From Marasmius tenuissimus (Eukaryota; Basidiomycota; Agaricomycetes; Agaricales; Marasmiaceae): a DNA stretch of 64,000 nt. A program made the position numbers and the translations under genes. Under the pieces are notes generated by a model that saw only the letters and a program-made list of their open reading frames with translations, did no database searches and was not told the DNA's origin. The stretch is taken from positions 1,364,001 to 1,428,000 of the forward strand of contig JAQOTA010000050.1 of the NCBI GenBank assembly GCA_029532415.1, read 5' to 3'. Of the stretch, positions 1-11,555 are shown one piece after another (the first letter of the stretch is position 1; each line of letters begins with the position of its first letter).

Positions 1-109
1 ACTGGTAAGAGTTGATATTCGTGATTGCATCTCCGTGCACAGTCCGAAGATCGGCATTGGGTCCTACAGTCGTGCCTTGAGCGTTGGTGAAATAGGTCGG
101 GTTACTCAT
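1..109 (-). CDS. A1: family A gene, first exon only (cut by window edge)
   Basis: The start codon is the complement of 107-109. The 36 visible residues begin MSNPTYFTNAQ and contain the family's conserved N-terminal stretch (ADLRTVHGDAITNINSYQ). The rest of the gene lies to the left of the window. The visible bases match the first exon of A4, so this end of A1 is a near-identical copy of A4's. Function is unknown, as for the whole family (see A8 for the full exon model). Confidence 0.75.
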   Translation of the reverse strand, partial: MSNPTYFTNAQGTTVGPNADLRTVHGDAITNINSYQ

Positions 110-1569
110 CGAGCGGAATGGAGAGGATGAGAGGAAAGTGGGGGAAGGAAAGAGAAGAGCTGTTGCAACGAATTGCTGTGTTGGCCATACAAGACAACAC
201 ATCCCATCTCGGGTTCGAATCGCCGCCATATCTCCCATTACTGACACGGTCACCTGGCGTGTCCCCGGTAGTTGTAGGCCTTTCGTGCGAATTCAATGGA
301 AACCTATGAGAATTAATGCTTTCTTCATCTGCGGTCGGCGAGACAGAAAAGCACGAATCTACTGGTCAAATTGAATCGCTGTGAGCATTCGTTGAGACTC
401 CTCACCAAAGCAAGCAGACACCATCGGCGTTCAACGTTCAAGCCAGCCAAATGGAGGCCGAAAGTGTCTTCGAGCCTGTGACAAGAGAAGAAACGAGAGA
501 TCTTGGACGGTTGATTGGGCAATATGAAAGTCGGACTGAAACGCTCCAGATAGTCCAGGTGCAGACTACACCGTCAAACACTCTGATTCTCGATGCACTG
601 GTGTCGATACGACAACCTCAACCCCAGCAACGATACGTCCTGTTCAATGTCCGCGACCCTCTCATCTTCCTTCCAAACAGCCTGAGGCAAAGGACGAGAG
701 GTACGGACTCCAGAAAATCACCAGAGGTGGAGCCGGCTTGAACGTAGAATGGCATGGAGGTTGAGAGAATTGAGGTAGCTATCTCGGAGGGCGGCAGCTC
801 GGTTTTTCGAGAGCGTCAGACCCACACGTTCGAACTCACTGCCATGCCCTCAGCTTTGGTTTGGTTTCGAGTTGCAACGAGAGCCATTCTCCAAGGGCCC
901 ATTCAGTGGGTCGAAAGATAATCACGATTCTGAATTGAAGGCTTGGGTATGCAACAGTCGTTTCGATGAGGCCGTCCGCAGCCCGAGAGCCCAAGTTGTA
1001 AAAAATCACATCACAATTCCAATCGTCGGATGCTCTAAAAGGTGCCTTCTGGTAATCTTCTGTTCTGCTCATCTTTGTTCTTGTGTACAAGCAACAGGCC
1101 GAGATTTCAGAGAGAGAAATGACCAATGGGATGTGTGGAAATATCGTCTCAGAACCACCTTACAAACTATCAGGAATTATAAGGCGAGCAGTCGTATTGG
1201 TTACGCACCTGGAACGACTGGTTCTGTACCCATATTTTCAAAGTCATGTCCTCTTGGCCGCAGTTGACTTGTATTCGCATCATTCTGAGAGAACGGCAGG
1301 CCGAAAATCAATAAAATCCAGTGTTCGAGATGTTCAGGGATCGCAAGGTCTCAAACTCAAAGTGAATGAGGTATTTGTGTTGATTGAAACCTCGCGACCT
1401 CAAATCAACATCAAGGTTGAGGTGAACGAATGACACCGGCCCTGGGACCGGCACAGTCAAACTTCAAAGCAAGCCTCCGGGTCGGCGTATGTTCCTTTCC
1501 CCACAACCACCACAGCCAGTCCTCAGAACCCTCGTCCCACGACATAAAAGATCTCAAGGCCTCGAAATC
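110..1569. other. Upstream region of A1 with weak coding relics
   Basis: This interval holds the A1 promoter side and no closed gene. Purine-rich sequence lies just upstream of the A start. Further right, both strands show short stretches conserved between units: on the plus strand SRFDEAVRSPRAQVVK near 960-1005, on the minus strand FYNLGSRAADGLIETTVA over the same bases. A minus-strand stretch near 1450-1560 (EDWLWWLWGKEHTP) may be a 3' extension of family D. The plus-strand frame 1083-1433 is open in three of four unit copies. I could not join these into a gene. Confidence 0.35.
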
Positions 1570-4130
1570 TTATTGCATTCGATGATTTTCCGTGTCGACC
1601 GGGATGTATGCTTCGACTTTCCTCAGGACTTGGGTACAAGCTCGCCCGATCTCACGGATTCTTCGCGCACAGTCCTTGCTCAGCAATGTCACCTTCAACG
1701 CTTTCCCCACGTTCGCGCTGTCTGTGGGGCGTAAACCCGTCTCGTTGTGCTGGTATTTGACTACCTCCCAGGTAATGAACGTCTTTGGATCAGATTACAC
1801 CTTGCTTCATTGGCTGAGTGCACGGTCTCTGAGTACCTGGCACTCGAGGTATCGCCAACTTCTGTATGACCTGCAGTGATCACGATCATGCCCTTCATCC
1901 TGCACCGATATGATTTGGATAAAAGTAAGTAGCGTTCAACTCGTTCTCAAGGCGAAAAGCCGCGGGATACTGAGCATCGATCCGACATGTTTCTCGGCGA
2001 CCACAATCGAGCTTAAACAGCGAACTCCTCGAGGTGGCTGCAACTTGCTTTGCATTGCTGTTGATGCTGAGACCGGGTCCAGGTAAGTCAAAACCAAGCC
2101 CACAGTGCCATATGACATTTGCTATCGTTATCGTGGCCGTGATGGTTTTCACATGATCATAGTGTCAATCGTCGAATCTTCTGTGCTTCTATCTTCGACG
2201 TGCTCGCGATACAACCTGCACAATCTCTTCTGTCGTCGGCAGCTTCACTCTGGCACTGCAGACATGCGCTATCCACCCCACAAAAATGACTGCATGAAAC
2301 TGGAAGCTTGCATACAGCAACCTAAAGGCGGTGAGCTATTGACGATGAATCCGGGAGTTTGAATAGCGACTTGCAGGCTTCTCTTCAATTGAAGTTGATC
2401 GGATCTGCCTTGAGGCAACGTGAGTATTCTATCAACGTTGTAGCATCCATTCAAGAGCTCACCGAGTTTGCAGAATCTAGCTCGTTCCTTCGAGCATCTT
2501 CATCCCGTTGGGATCGTTGAGACCACTATACACCTTGTGCTCAATATAAGTGTTTACGTCCGTTCTTGGCAGGGTTCAGGACTCACCTTGACGGCCGTAG
2601 ATTCCGAAACCTCTTCACATCCCCCCTCAACTCGTAAACTCTCTCCTTCTCCCTGGGTCACTTCTTATGTGCCTCAATCTCCCCATCTCAAGCTCGGTTT
2701 CGGAATGTCACTGTTCACTGGGCTCGAGCTGAATGCACGCTAAGTGTCTTGTTGGCTCCGGATAAGTCGACAGGAGGCTCACCCAGACGGTCACCATCGC
2801 GTTGATCAGGTTCTAGGGGTGGCAATAAGGGCTTGTGTGTTTGCTCTGAACGAATCGAGGAGTTATTCATGGCGTCCGTTTGTTTCTTTTGGCAGATCAG
2901 TCTCCGGGGACCAGCGATTTCCTTTGATTTTTGACTCGTGGATGGCAGCAGAGTCGAGGGATTTGATTTGGTTGCAAGGTATTTTCAAGGCTACAAAAGA
3001 GGGCCGGTCGCGTCGAGAAGACGGGATCCGGAGGACCAAACATTGAATAGAGGAGAGCGAGCCGTTAGGCGTGGACGGAAGCTTTCGTTGTGAGGTCGTA
3101 GAAACTCGTAGAAAGGTAGAGCCGAGGAATGTAAGGTGTCATTGCAGAGGTATGGATATTGTTCGGCCGATATGCTTGGACGAGGAGAGTGTGCTTCTGA
3201 AAGAGGTTATTTTGATGATCGGAGGTGGAGGGCGGTGTCTGTGGTGTGTGAAGACAGAGGTCCTTGAGGTTGTAGATATCTCAGCGAGTTTCATAGCATC
3301 CCTACTTCCGCCACCACGTCATAACCCAACTCCTTCTTTACCGACACATCCGCCACACGTTGTCTTTTCCCTCGGTGCCACTACGAGTACTGTGTAGAAC
3401 ATGCAGCTGGCGAAAGTTGGTTAGACGAGGATAGTATGCACCATGGGCAGAGACAAGGCGTCCGAGGAGGCACAGACCATCGCCTCAGCACCTCACTGTC
3501 GGCGCATGAGTATGTGCGTGCAAGACCGAAGAATAAGATAGGCGTCCACACGAGAGGCGCCATGTTAATGTCGATGACGAGGCGAGCATCTGAAGTGTTT
3601 GTGTGGAAAACCTATATAACGCGTCGTGTCGTTGGATGGCGTGGACAAACGGATAAAGGAGACGATAATTGAATAGAATTCTTGTGGCATTTTCTTCACC
3701 CAGCTCGGCCGATGATGATGGATGGTGTTCCGACGATAGGTGCATTTCAACGGTAGGCCAAAGGCATCCTACAGAAAGCTTGTGAAGACATTACTAGAAG
3801 ACGAAATCAGAATAGAGACATGAAGTCACAAGTGCCTCGTCGGAAATACCAACGGCAATCACTGACCCAAATTCAGGCGGCCAACTGAACACTGTTGTGA
3901 GGTAAAATTGGGAACGTCGCCGTCGTTGGAAGACATTGAGATAAAACAAATTCTTGATGGTGTGCCAGGCGACCTGGTCCATGCGTGAGAACTTGATCTT
4001 GAAACCGTCCGACTCCTCGGACCGTTCTCCTCGGACCGTCGGACAGGCTCTCGGAAGCTCGGAAGCGCGTTCCATGTTGTCATCCTACTCATTGTGCTCC
4101 AATCTCCTTGCCTTCTGGAACTACGCCTCA
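1570..4130 (-). pseudogene. D1: family D gene, unclosed multi-exon model
   Basis: Unrecognised minus-strand family, read from about 4130 down to a stop at 1570-1572. Segments conserved between units, in order: RIDQVAWHTIKNLFYLNVFQ (near 3990-3930) followed by an exon ending at a GTATTT donor; an AAIHESKIKG stretch near 2930; QRDGDRLGEPPVDLS near 2780, which ends before an intron; VYELRGDVKRF near 2620 running into a GTGAGT donor; CIVVSTIPTG after the next acceptor; and a helical C-terminal exon with LLSKDCARRIREIGRA near 1640-1685. The segment near 2930 is frame-shifted against other copies and I could not connect all exons, so it may be decaying. No domain recognised. Confidence 0.4.
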
Positions 4131-4319
4131 CTGTCTAGTTTAACCTCCTCAAAGTAGCAATCCCTTCACTAGGTCACGGAAATCTCAAACCAATCCGCCC
4201 TTATCATTAGTACCGACCTCAAACCAGGACCTACCAGGACCTTTTCATCGAGGCTAAGCCTCTACCACTTATATGTCACCTTAAACCCTTCTTTAAGCCA
4301 CCCAAATGCCTGGTCGCCC

Positions 4320-5483
4320 CGATATCTTGATTCTCTCCCTTCTGCACTGGTAGCTTGCTCACCATCTGCTCGCCTCATCCTATCGGACAAGATAGCGAAC
4401 ACACTCGATGACGCTCACGACTTGACCTTATACCCTGGTATTGCCCAAATACTAAAGTCGCAATTTCATGAACTGGCGTCGCTTGGGTAGCTTTGTAAGG
4501 GGTATCGTCGTTCCAGGTGGTAGGAACAACTACCTCAAGGCTCGGATCTCCCTATATGTGAAGTCAACTTCAGCCTTCGCAGATCTCGTCCGTCTGAGAT
4601 ACCCAATCGTCCAAGCGCGTGGCGAGTCTGCTCACACGGAAGCTCTTGAAAAATTTCTATACCTTGATTCGCACTACAATTCGTACCTGGTAAGAGTCGA
4701 ACGAAAGACCTGCCTGATCTTGTTCAGTCTATTCCACGATTTACTCTCTTCTCTCGATACGGGAGGTGATGAAGGTGTGTCGGATCTGAGGCTTATGGCT
4801 TCAGATCCGACACACCTTCATCACCTCCCGTATCGAGAGAAGAGACACTTCCACCTGGTCACTGATCGACTCGACTGGAGGGCATGCCCAGTCCCACCGA
4901 CGTCGAAGCTCATGGCCATCTCAAAACTGAATATCCTCGCGGCCAAACAGTCGAGAATCTCGGATGACCGAGTGTCGGTGAGTAAACTCTGATTCGCCGC
5001 TTCCAAAGACTCATGAACCTTCAGCACGCCACTGAGCAAATCGTGGCCTGGCGCATCACCGTCAACACTCCCTGGCGTGGATCGGTGCTCACGTTGGGGG
5101 CGACACTATTAAAGAAAAATTTGGGTGCTTCTCTGCTCTTGGGGTTTGCAGTCGAATAGGTTTTCTTTCATCCGCAACCCCAAGGCTCACCACGAACGTA
5201 CCCAGCACCTGCAAGCTCTGTTTTTTTAGTACTGACGGGTATACGAATCAAAAATGCACTAGTCGATGTCTCCCGCTGGCACATAGTTTCAGACTAGGCC
5301 TCTATCATTGGCGAACTTCATGCTCAATCCGGATGACGGAGAAGGATATGTAGTTTCACCTCGATGGTTGTGTGCACTCGTCGCTCGTAAGCCATTCTTT
5401 TCGCCGTGTTGTATGTCCGCGTTCACAGACTCTGAAGCTTGTGATTCGGCCTTGTCGAACGCCGCGTCTCACTAAAGACGCCC
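4320..5483 (+). pseudogene. E2: family E gene, broken and 3'-truncated
   Basis: Unrecognised plus-strand family that starts divergently from D and converges on A. The exon near 4384-4488 reads DLTLYPGIAQIL and HELASLG, shared with E5, then the frame is lost. Splice signals downstream are good: donor GTGAGT at 4978 with acceptor at 5024, a 60-base exon 5025-5084 (ATEQIVAWRITVNTPWRG), then an intron 5085-5151. A 45-base inverted duplication (4745-4845) lies inside the gene. The 3' end is missing because a deletion at about 5483 joins the last exon to the coding sequence of A2. Confidence 0.45.
4745..4845. repeat. Perfect 45-base inverted repeat with 11-base loop
   Basis: Arms 4745-4789 and 4801-4845 are exact reverse complements around the loop 4790-4800. 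The right arm is the ordinary family E sequence. The left arm has no counterpart in E3, E5, E6 or E9, so it was copied from the right arm in inverted orientation. The structure would form a very stable hairpin. It is typical of template switching during replication or repair; a library or assembly artefact cannot be excluded. Confidence 0.95.
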
Positions 5484-7359
5484 TCATAGTTTCTCGACCT
5501 GAGATGATCACAGACAAAACCATAGTCCTGACCCCACCAAGCAGACCCAACGCAGTCCTTCGATTCCAGCTTGGGAATACCAAGCTCCTCCCAACTCTCC
5601 TCGTCAATGACGTCTTTTCCTTGCGGGTCATGGCTCCAATAAAACAGAGGTCGAGGAAATGGGTATGGTACACAACGCATATTGTTGATGATCTTGGAAC
5701 GCAGAGGTGGAACAAAAAGGTACACCGGTGTTGGAAGAGTTGTGGGATCGTGATGGAAGGTGGTTGTGAGGGTGAATCCGACTTGATCAATGTATACTGA
5801 GTGGATGGAGATCAGAGGAGGAAGGCAGGAGAGTCTCAGCGGGTACTTGCCAACTTCGCTCACATCCTCACAGCCAATGAAGGGAAGGGACTGGCAGAGG
5901 TAAGCAGCCCGAAGTTGATTGCGGTCCTTCCCTGAAATGCGCAAGCCGAAATTGAGGGCGACTTGGACATCACCAGACTTGCGGAATGAAAGGTCGACTC
6001 GCCAGGGCACTGAAATTGGTCAACAAACGGAAGATGGTGTCGATGGGTGGACATACCCGCGCTGGAATGGCTTGCTTTAACGTCAGGATGCCAACTCTTG
6101 CAAATCCACTCGAGGGGAGGAGGGGAAGGAAAGTGGGCGAGGATTCCGGCCTTGTAGTTGTCGACGACAGACCCGAAAGTCAAAAACCCGTGTTTGGCCC
6201 AGCTTGACAGATTGTCGATCCACCTCCATTCCAATGACGCAACCAGGTACAAAACATCGCCGAGGGATTCCTCGACGCAAGCGACGATTTCATTGGGATC
6301 GAGTTGTCGAAGAGTCTCTTGGCAAAGTGGGGGGAAGTGGTTGAGGAGTGGTACAATCCAGTCTTCACTCGGTGGGTCGAGGGCAGCAGAAGCCGGATTG
6401 TAATTCCACCTCAGAGTTTTGAGATTCACCGACCAATCCTTCCAACGACCCGTAACCTGATTGCTGTTACTAACTAGTCAATAATGGAAACAACCACCTC
6501 ACCGTAAATACCAGTCTCTTCGTCGCGCAAAGCTTCGATTGCAACTCTCTGAAGAAACTCGTGGTCAGAACGAACAAGAGGCTCAGATGTTGAACATACA
6601 TTTGTATACAAGAAGTAGTAATATACAAGGCGGTTCTTTTCCAACAACTCAATGACATATCCCCATCCATCCGCAAGTTCTACGACATGTCAGCATTTAC
6701 GATTGAACACCTGACAGAAGACCTACCATCGTGTGCAATCAGCGTCGACAGATTGGACCCGCTGAATGCAAACAGTTGAGACAGGTATGGCGACCTGGAT
6801 GTCGTCAGTATCATTATGAGGACAGGCTACTATATGACATACTGCAGCGACATCGCAGCCTTCAAGACACATTCTATCACCTAAAGCTCGTCAACAAATG
6901 TTTGCTACATCGAAAAAACCGTCGCTCACCAATTCGAACGCGTCATCACTTTCGCACACTGGCTCATACTTCGTCACAGTAAACGGTCCTCCAACCCCGA
7001 CAACCTCCGCGGTTCGTGTCGTCTTCCTGACCATGACTGCCTGAGGTTCCAGCGATGTCGAGGTTCCACCTTCAGACTCGGGCCTGACGGTAACAGATAT
7101 GACTTGGGTTGAAAGATGGCGCCGATATATGATGTCGCCGTCAATGATGCGTCGATAGGTCTTCCCGTACTAGACGGGGGTATTAGCGGTTGTTGTTTTT
7201 TGGATGGGGCGTGCTACGCACCAGAACAACCCGATCGTCTGCGTGACTGCACTGGTAAGAGTTGATATTCGTGATTGCATTTCCATGCACAGTCCGAAAA
7301 TCGGCATTGGATGCTACAGTCGTGCTTTGAGCATTGGCGAAATAGGTCGGGCTGCTCAT
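5423..7359 (-). pseudogene. A2: family A gene, frameshifted and 3'-deleted
   Basis: The start codon is at 7357-7359 (MSSPTYFANAQ). Exons 1-5 follow the family pattern. Exon 6 lacks two bases near 6510 compared with A3-A8 (46 instead of 48 bases), which shifts the frame into exon 7. Exons 7 and 8 are otherwise well preserved. Exon 9 is cut after LRSRNY by a deletion at about 5483; relative to unit 6 about 0.7 kb is gone, including the rest of exon 9, exons 10 and 11 and the end of the convergent gene E2. The frame then runs through antisense E sequence to a stop at 5423-5425. Confidence 0.8.
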
Positions 7360-8809
7360 TGAGCGGAATGGAGAGGGTGAGAGGAAAGTGGGGGGAAGAA
7401 AGAGAAGAGCCGTTGCGACGAATTGCTGTGTTGGCTACATCCCATCTCGTGTTTGAATCGCCGTCATATCTCCCATTACTGACACGGTCACCTGGCGTGT
7501 CCCCGGTAGTTGTAGGCCTTTCGTGCGAATTCAATGGAAACCTATGAGGATTAATACTTTCTTCGTCTGCGGTCGGCGAGACTGAAAAGCACGAATCTAC
7601 TAGTCAAATTCAACCGCTGTGAGCATTCGGGGTATGAAATGAGACTCCTCACCAAAGCAAGCAGACACCATCGGCGTTCAACGTTCAAGCCAGCTGAATG
7701 GAGGCCGGAAGTATCTTCGAGGTAGCGAGAGAAAAACCAAAAAATCCGGTCAGTCAATTGGGCAATATGAAAGTCGAAGCGAAACGCTCCAGATAGTCCA
7801 GGCGCAGACTACACCGTCAAACACTCTGATTCTCGAGGTACCGGTGTCGATGCGACCTGTTTATTGTCCGCGACCCTCTCATCTTCCTTCCAAACAGCCT
7901 GATGCGTAGGACGAGAGGTACGGACTCTAGAGAATCACCAGAGGTGGAGCCGGCCTGAACGTAGAATGGCATGGAGGTTGAGAGAATTGAGGTGGCTATC
8001 TCGGAGGGCGGCAGCTCGGTTTTTCGAGAGCGTCGGATCCACACGTTCGAACTCACTGCCATGCCCTCAGCTTTGGTTCGGTTTCGAGTTGCAACGAGAG
8101 CCCGTCTCTAAGGAACCATTCGGTGGGTTGAAAGATAAGCATGGGTTTTAATTGGAGGCTTGGGCATGCTACAGTCGTTTCGATGAGGCTGTTCACAGTC
8201 TGAGAGCCCAAGTTATCAAAAAACATCTCACAATTCTACTCGTTGAATGTTCCAAAAGGTGAATGCCAATAGTCTTTCTATTTTGTTCAATGTTCATCTT
8301 CGTTCTGGATCCGGATGAGCGATAGGTCGAGACTTTAGGGAAATAAATGCCCAATGGCATGAGTGAAAATATCATCCCAGCACCCCCTTCAAAACCATCC
8401 TTCAAAACGATCAGAGATGATAAGGCGAGTGGTCGTATTGGGTACGCACCTAGAACATCTCGTTCTATACCCATGTTTTCAAAGTCATGTCCTCTTGGCC
8501 GCAGTTGACTTGTATTCGCATCATTCTGAGAGAACGGCAGGCCGAGAATCAATAAAATTCAGTGTTCGAGATGTTCAGGGATCGCAAGGTTTTAAACTCA
8601 AAGCGAATGAGGTATTTGTGTTGGTTGAAGCCTCGCGACCTCAAACCGACATCGAGGTTGAGGTGAACGAATGACGCCGGCCCTGGGACCGGCACAGTCA
8701 AACTCCGAACAAGCCTCCGGGCCGGCGTATGTTCCTTTCCCCACAACCACCACCACCAGTCCTCAAAACCCCCGTTCAACAACGTTCAAGACCTCAAGGC
8801 CTCGAAGTC
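7360..8809. other. Upstream region of A2 with weak coding relics
   Basis: This is the counterpart of 110-1569. It holds the A2 promoter side, a plus-strand stretch SRFDEAVHSLRAQVIKKHL near 8175-8230, and an open plus-strand frame 8363-8674. Relative to units 1 and 5 about 26 bases are missing near 7855. I see no closed gene. Confidence 0.35.
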
Positions 8810-11330
8810 TTACTGTATTCGATATTTTCCTGTGTCGACCGAGATGCGTGCTTCAGCTTCCCTCAGGACTCGGGTACAAGCTCGCCCAATCTCCTGAATT
8901 CTTACTATTAGTGCACAGTCCTCGCTCAGCAATATCACCTTCAACGCTTTCCCCGCGTTTGCGCTGTCTGGGGTGTAAACCCGTCTCGCTGCGCTGGTGT
9001 TTGACTACTACCAAGGTACTGATCTTTGGTTTAGATTATACGTTGCTTCATCGGTTGAGTGCGCGGTCTCCGAGCGCCTGGCAATCAAGGTATCACCGAC
9101 TTCTTCATGACCTGCAATGATCACTGTCACACCCTTCATCCTGCACCGATACAAGTAAGATAGAAGCAAGCAAGGTTCCTCGTTCTCAAGGCGAGAAACC
9201 GCGAGATGCTGATCATGAGCATCGATCCGACATGAGTCCACCACGACGAAGATTGAACAGTAAACTCCCCTCGAGGTTTACCGTAATTTACTTTGCATCG
9301 CTGCCGATGCTGAGACCGGGCCCAAGCAGGTCGAAACCGAACTTACAGTGCCATATCACATTCGCTGTCGTTATCTCGGCCATGATGGTTTTCACATCAT
9401 TATATTGTCAATTATCGAATCTTCTGTGCTTGTAGCTTCGACGTGCTCGCGATACAACCTTCAAGATCTCTTCTGTCGTCGGCAGCTTCACTCTGGCACT
9501 GCAGACATGCGCCGATCGCCCCTCACGAACAACTGCATGAAGATTGGAAACTTGCATACAGCAACCTAAAGGCGGCGTGAGCTGTTGACAACGAATCCGG
9601 GAGTTTGAGTAGCGACTTGCAGGGTTCTCTTCAATCGAAGTTGATCGGATCTGCCTTGAGGCAACATGAGTATCCTTTCAACGTTGTAGTATCCATTCAA
9701 GAGCTCACCATGTTTCCAGAATCTAGGCCGTTCCTTCGAGCAACTTCAACCTCAGTTGAGATTGTTAAGACCACTATACACGTTGTGCTCAATGTGAGTG
9801 TTTACGTTCGTTCTTGACATGATTGAGCACTCACCTTAACGGCCGTCGCTTCCAAAACCTCTTTACCTCCCCCCCGACTTGTACGCTCTCTCCTTCTCCC
9901 TGGGTCACTTATTACACGCCTCAATCTCCCCATCTCAAACTCGGTTTCGGGATGTCACTTTTCACTGGGCCCAAACCGAACGCACTGTAAGTGTCTTGTT
10001 GGCTCCGGATAGGCCGATGGGAGGTTCACCTAGACGGTCGCCGTCGCGTTGATCGGGTTTTAGGGGTGGCAACGAAGGCTTGCGTATTTGCTATGAACAA
10101 ATCAGGGAGTGATTCGAAGCGTTCCTTTGTTCCGTTAATCAGTCTCCAAGAACGAATCGTTTTCTCTTGACTTTGGACTCATGGATGGCCGCAGGGTTGA
10201 GAGATTTCAGTTGGTCGTAAGGTATTTCGAGGCTACCGAAGAGGGTCGGTCGTGTTGAAAAGACGGGATTCGGAAGATTTGATTTCTAATTGAGAAGAGC
10301 GGGTTGGTAAACATGGATGGAAAGACTGATTTCGTTGTGAGTGTAGTATTTTATTTTGGAGGAACGGATATTGTTCAGCCGATGTGCTTGTACGTGGAGA
10401 GAGTCATTATGGAAGAGGTGATTCTGGCGATCGGAGGTCGAGGAAGGCATCCATGGTGTGTGAATACAGAGGTCCTTGAGGATGATCTTCCTGCCTCCAC
10501 CGCTTCCGCCACCAAGCTCATAGCCCTTCTCCCTCTCACTATCGTGTATCCACTCCACGTTGTCTTATACCTCAGTGTCACCACGAGCCAGCTTGGTAGA
10601 ACATGTAGTCACCGCTTTGGTTAGACGAGGTTATGCACCATGAGCAGCGACAAGACGTCCGAGAAGGCGCAGGCCATCGCCTCAGCAATTCACTGTCGAT
10701 GCGTCAGTATGTGTGTTCAACGACCAGAGAATACGATAGGCGTCCACACGAGAGGTGCAAGGTTGATGGTGTTGACAAGGCGAGCATCCGAAGTGATTGT
10801 GTGGAAAACCTGGATGACGCGTCGTGTCACTGGATGGAGTGAATATACGAATAAAGGAGGCGATGACTGAGTGAAATGCTCTCTGACGTTTTCTTCACCT
10901 AGCTCGGTTGATGATGGTAGATGGTGTTCCGACGATAGGAAAGGATCCGATGTATTTTGGTGGTTGGTTATAGGCATCCTACAGAAAACTTGGGAAGACA
11001 AAATTAGAAGAAAGACATGAGGTGACTCGTCAAACATACCAATGATATGGCAATCACTGACCCAGGTTCCAGCTGAAGGCTGCGAGGGAGAATTCGGAAT
11101 GGGATTGAGAAGGGCACGTCATCGTCGTTAAAAGACATGGAGATAAGATTAGATTCTGAATCTTAGTGGTGCCGTGCTGGACGACCTCAGACTGGTCAAT
11201 GCGTGAGAACATGATTGTTGAAAAGTGACTCGGACAGGCTCAAAGCGTTTTCCCTGCGTTCATCCTGCAGCTCATAGTGCTCCGATCTGCCTGCATTCCG
11301 GAAGCAAACCTCGCTGTCTAAGTCAACCTT
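8810..11330 (-). pseudogene. D2: family D gene, unclosed multi-exon model
   Basis: Minus-strand family D copy, read down to a stop at 8810-8812. Conserved pieces: FRNAGRSEHYELQDERREN near 11310-11255; TRRVIQVFHTITSDARLV near 10830-10770; SLEIPYDQLKSLNPAAIHES near 10240-10180; QRDGDRLGEPPIGLSGANKT near 10050-9990; a CIVVLTIS exon near 9780 that stays open into its GTGAGC donor; AGHEEVGDTLIARRSETAHS near 9110-9050; and a C-terminal exon containing CALIVRIQEIGRACTRVLRE. Their conservation in one orientation and in consistent order with the other units supports a real gene. Some junctions do not keep phase, so I leave open whether it still codes. No family recognised. Confidence 0.4.
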
Positions 11331-11555
11331 CTTTGAGCGCTCAACTCAATCAGTAGCAATCCTTTCGCAGGGCCATAGAAATCTCAAATCAATCTCAAAA
11401 CCATCCGCCCCTATTAATTATTGCTAACAGGCCCAAACCAGAACCTTTCCATCGAGTCCAGCGCTCGATCAATCTGGTTTCTACCCTCCGTCACTCATAG
11501 ATCACCTTCTACCCTTCTTGAAGCCACCTAAACACCTACTAGTCGCTTCAATCTC

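Larger units (their letters stand above)
1..2505. repeat. Left copy of a near-identical 2.5 kb direct repeat (partner 27106-29610)
   Basis: By eye the sequence matches 27106-29610 almost base for base; the clear difference I found is G at 1996 against A at 29101. The match ends at a 2-base indel near 2506, after which substitutions become frequent. It covers the A first exon, the A upstream region and the 3' half of family D. It starts before the window, so its full length is not visible. Confidence 0.9.
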
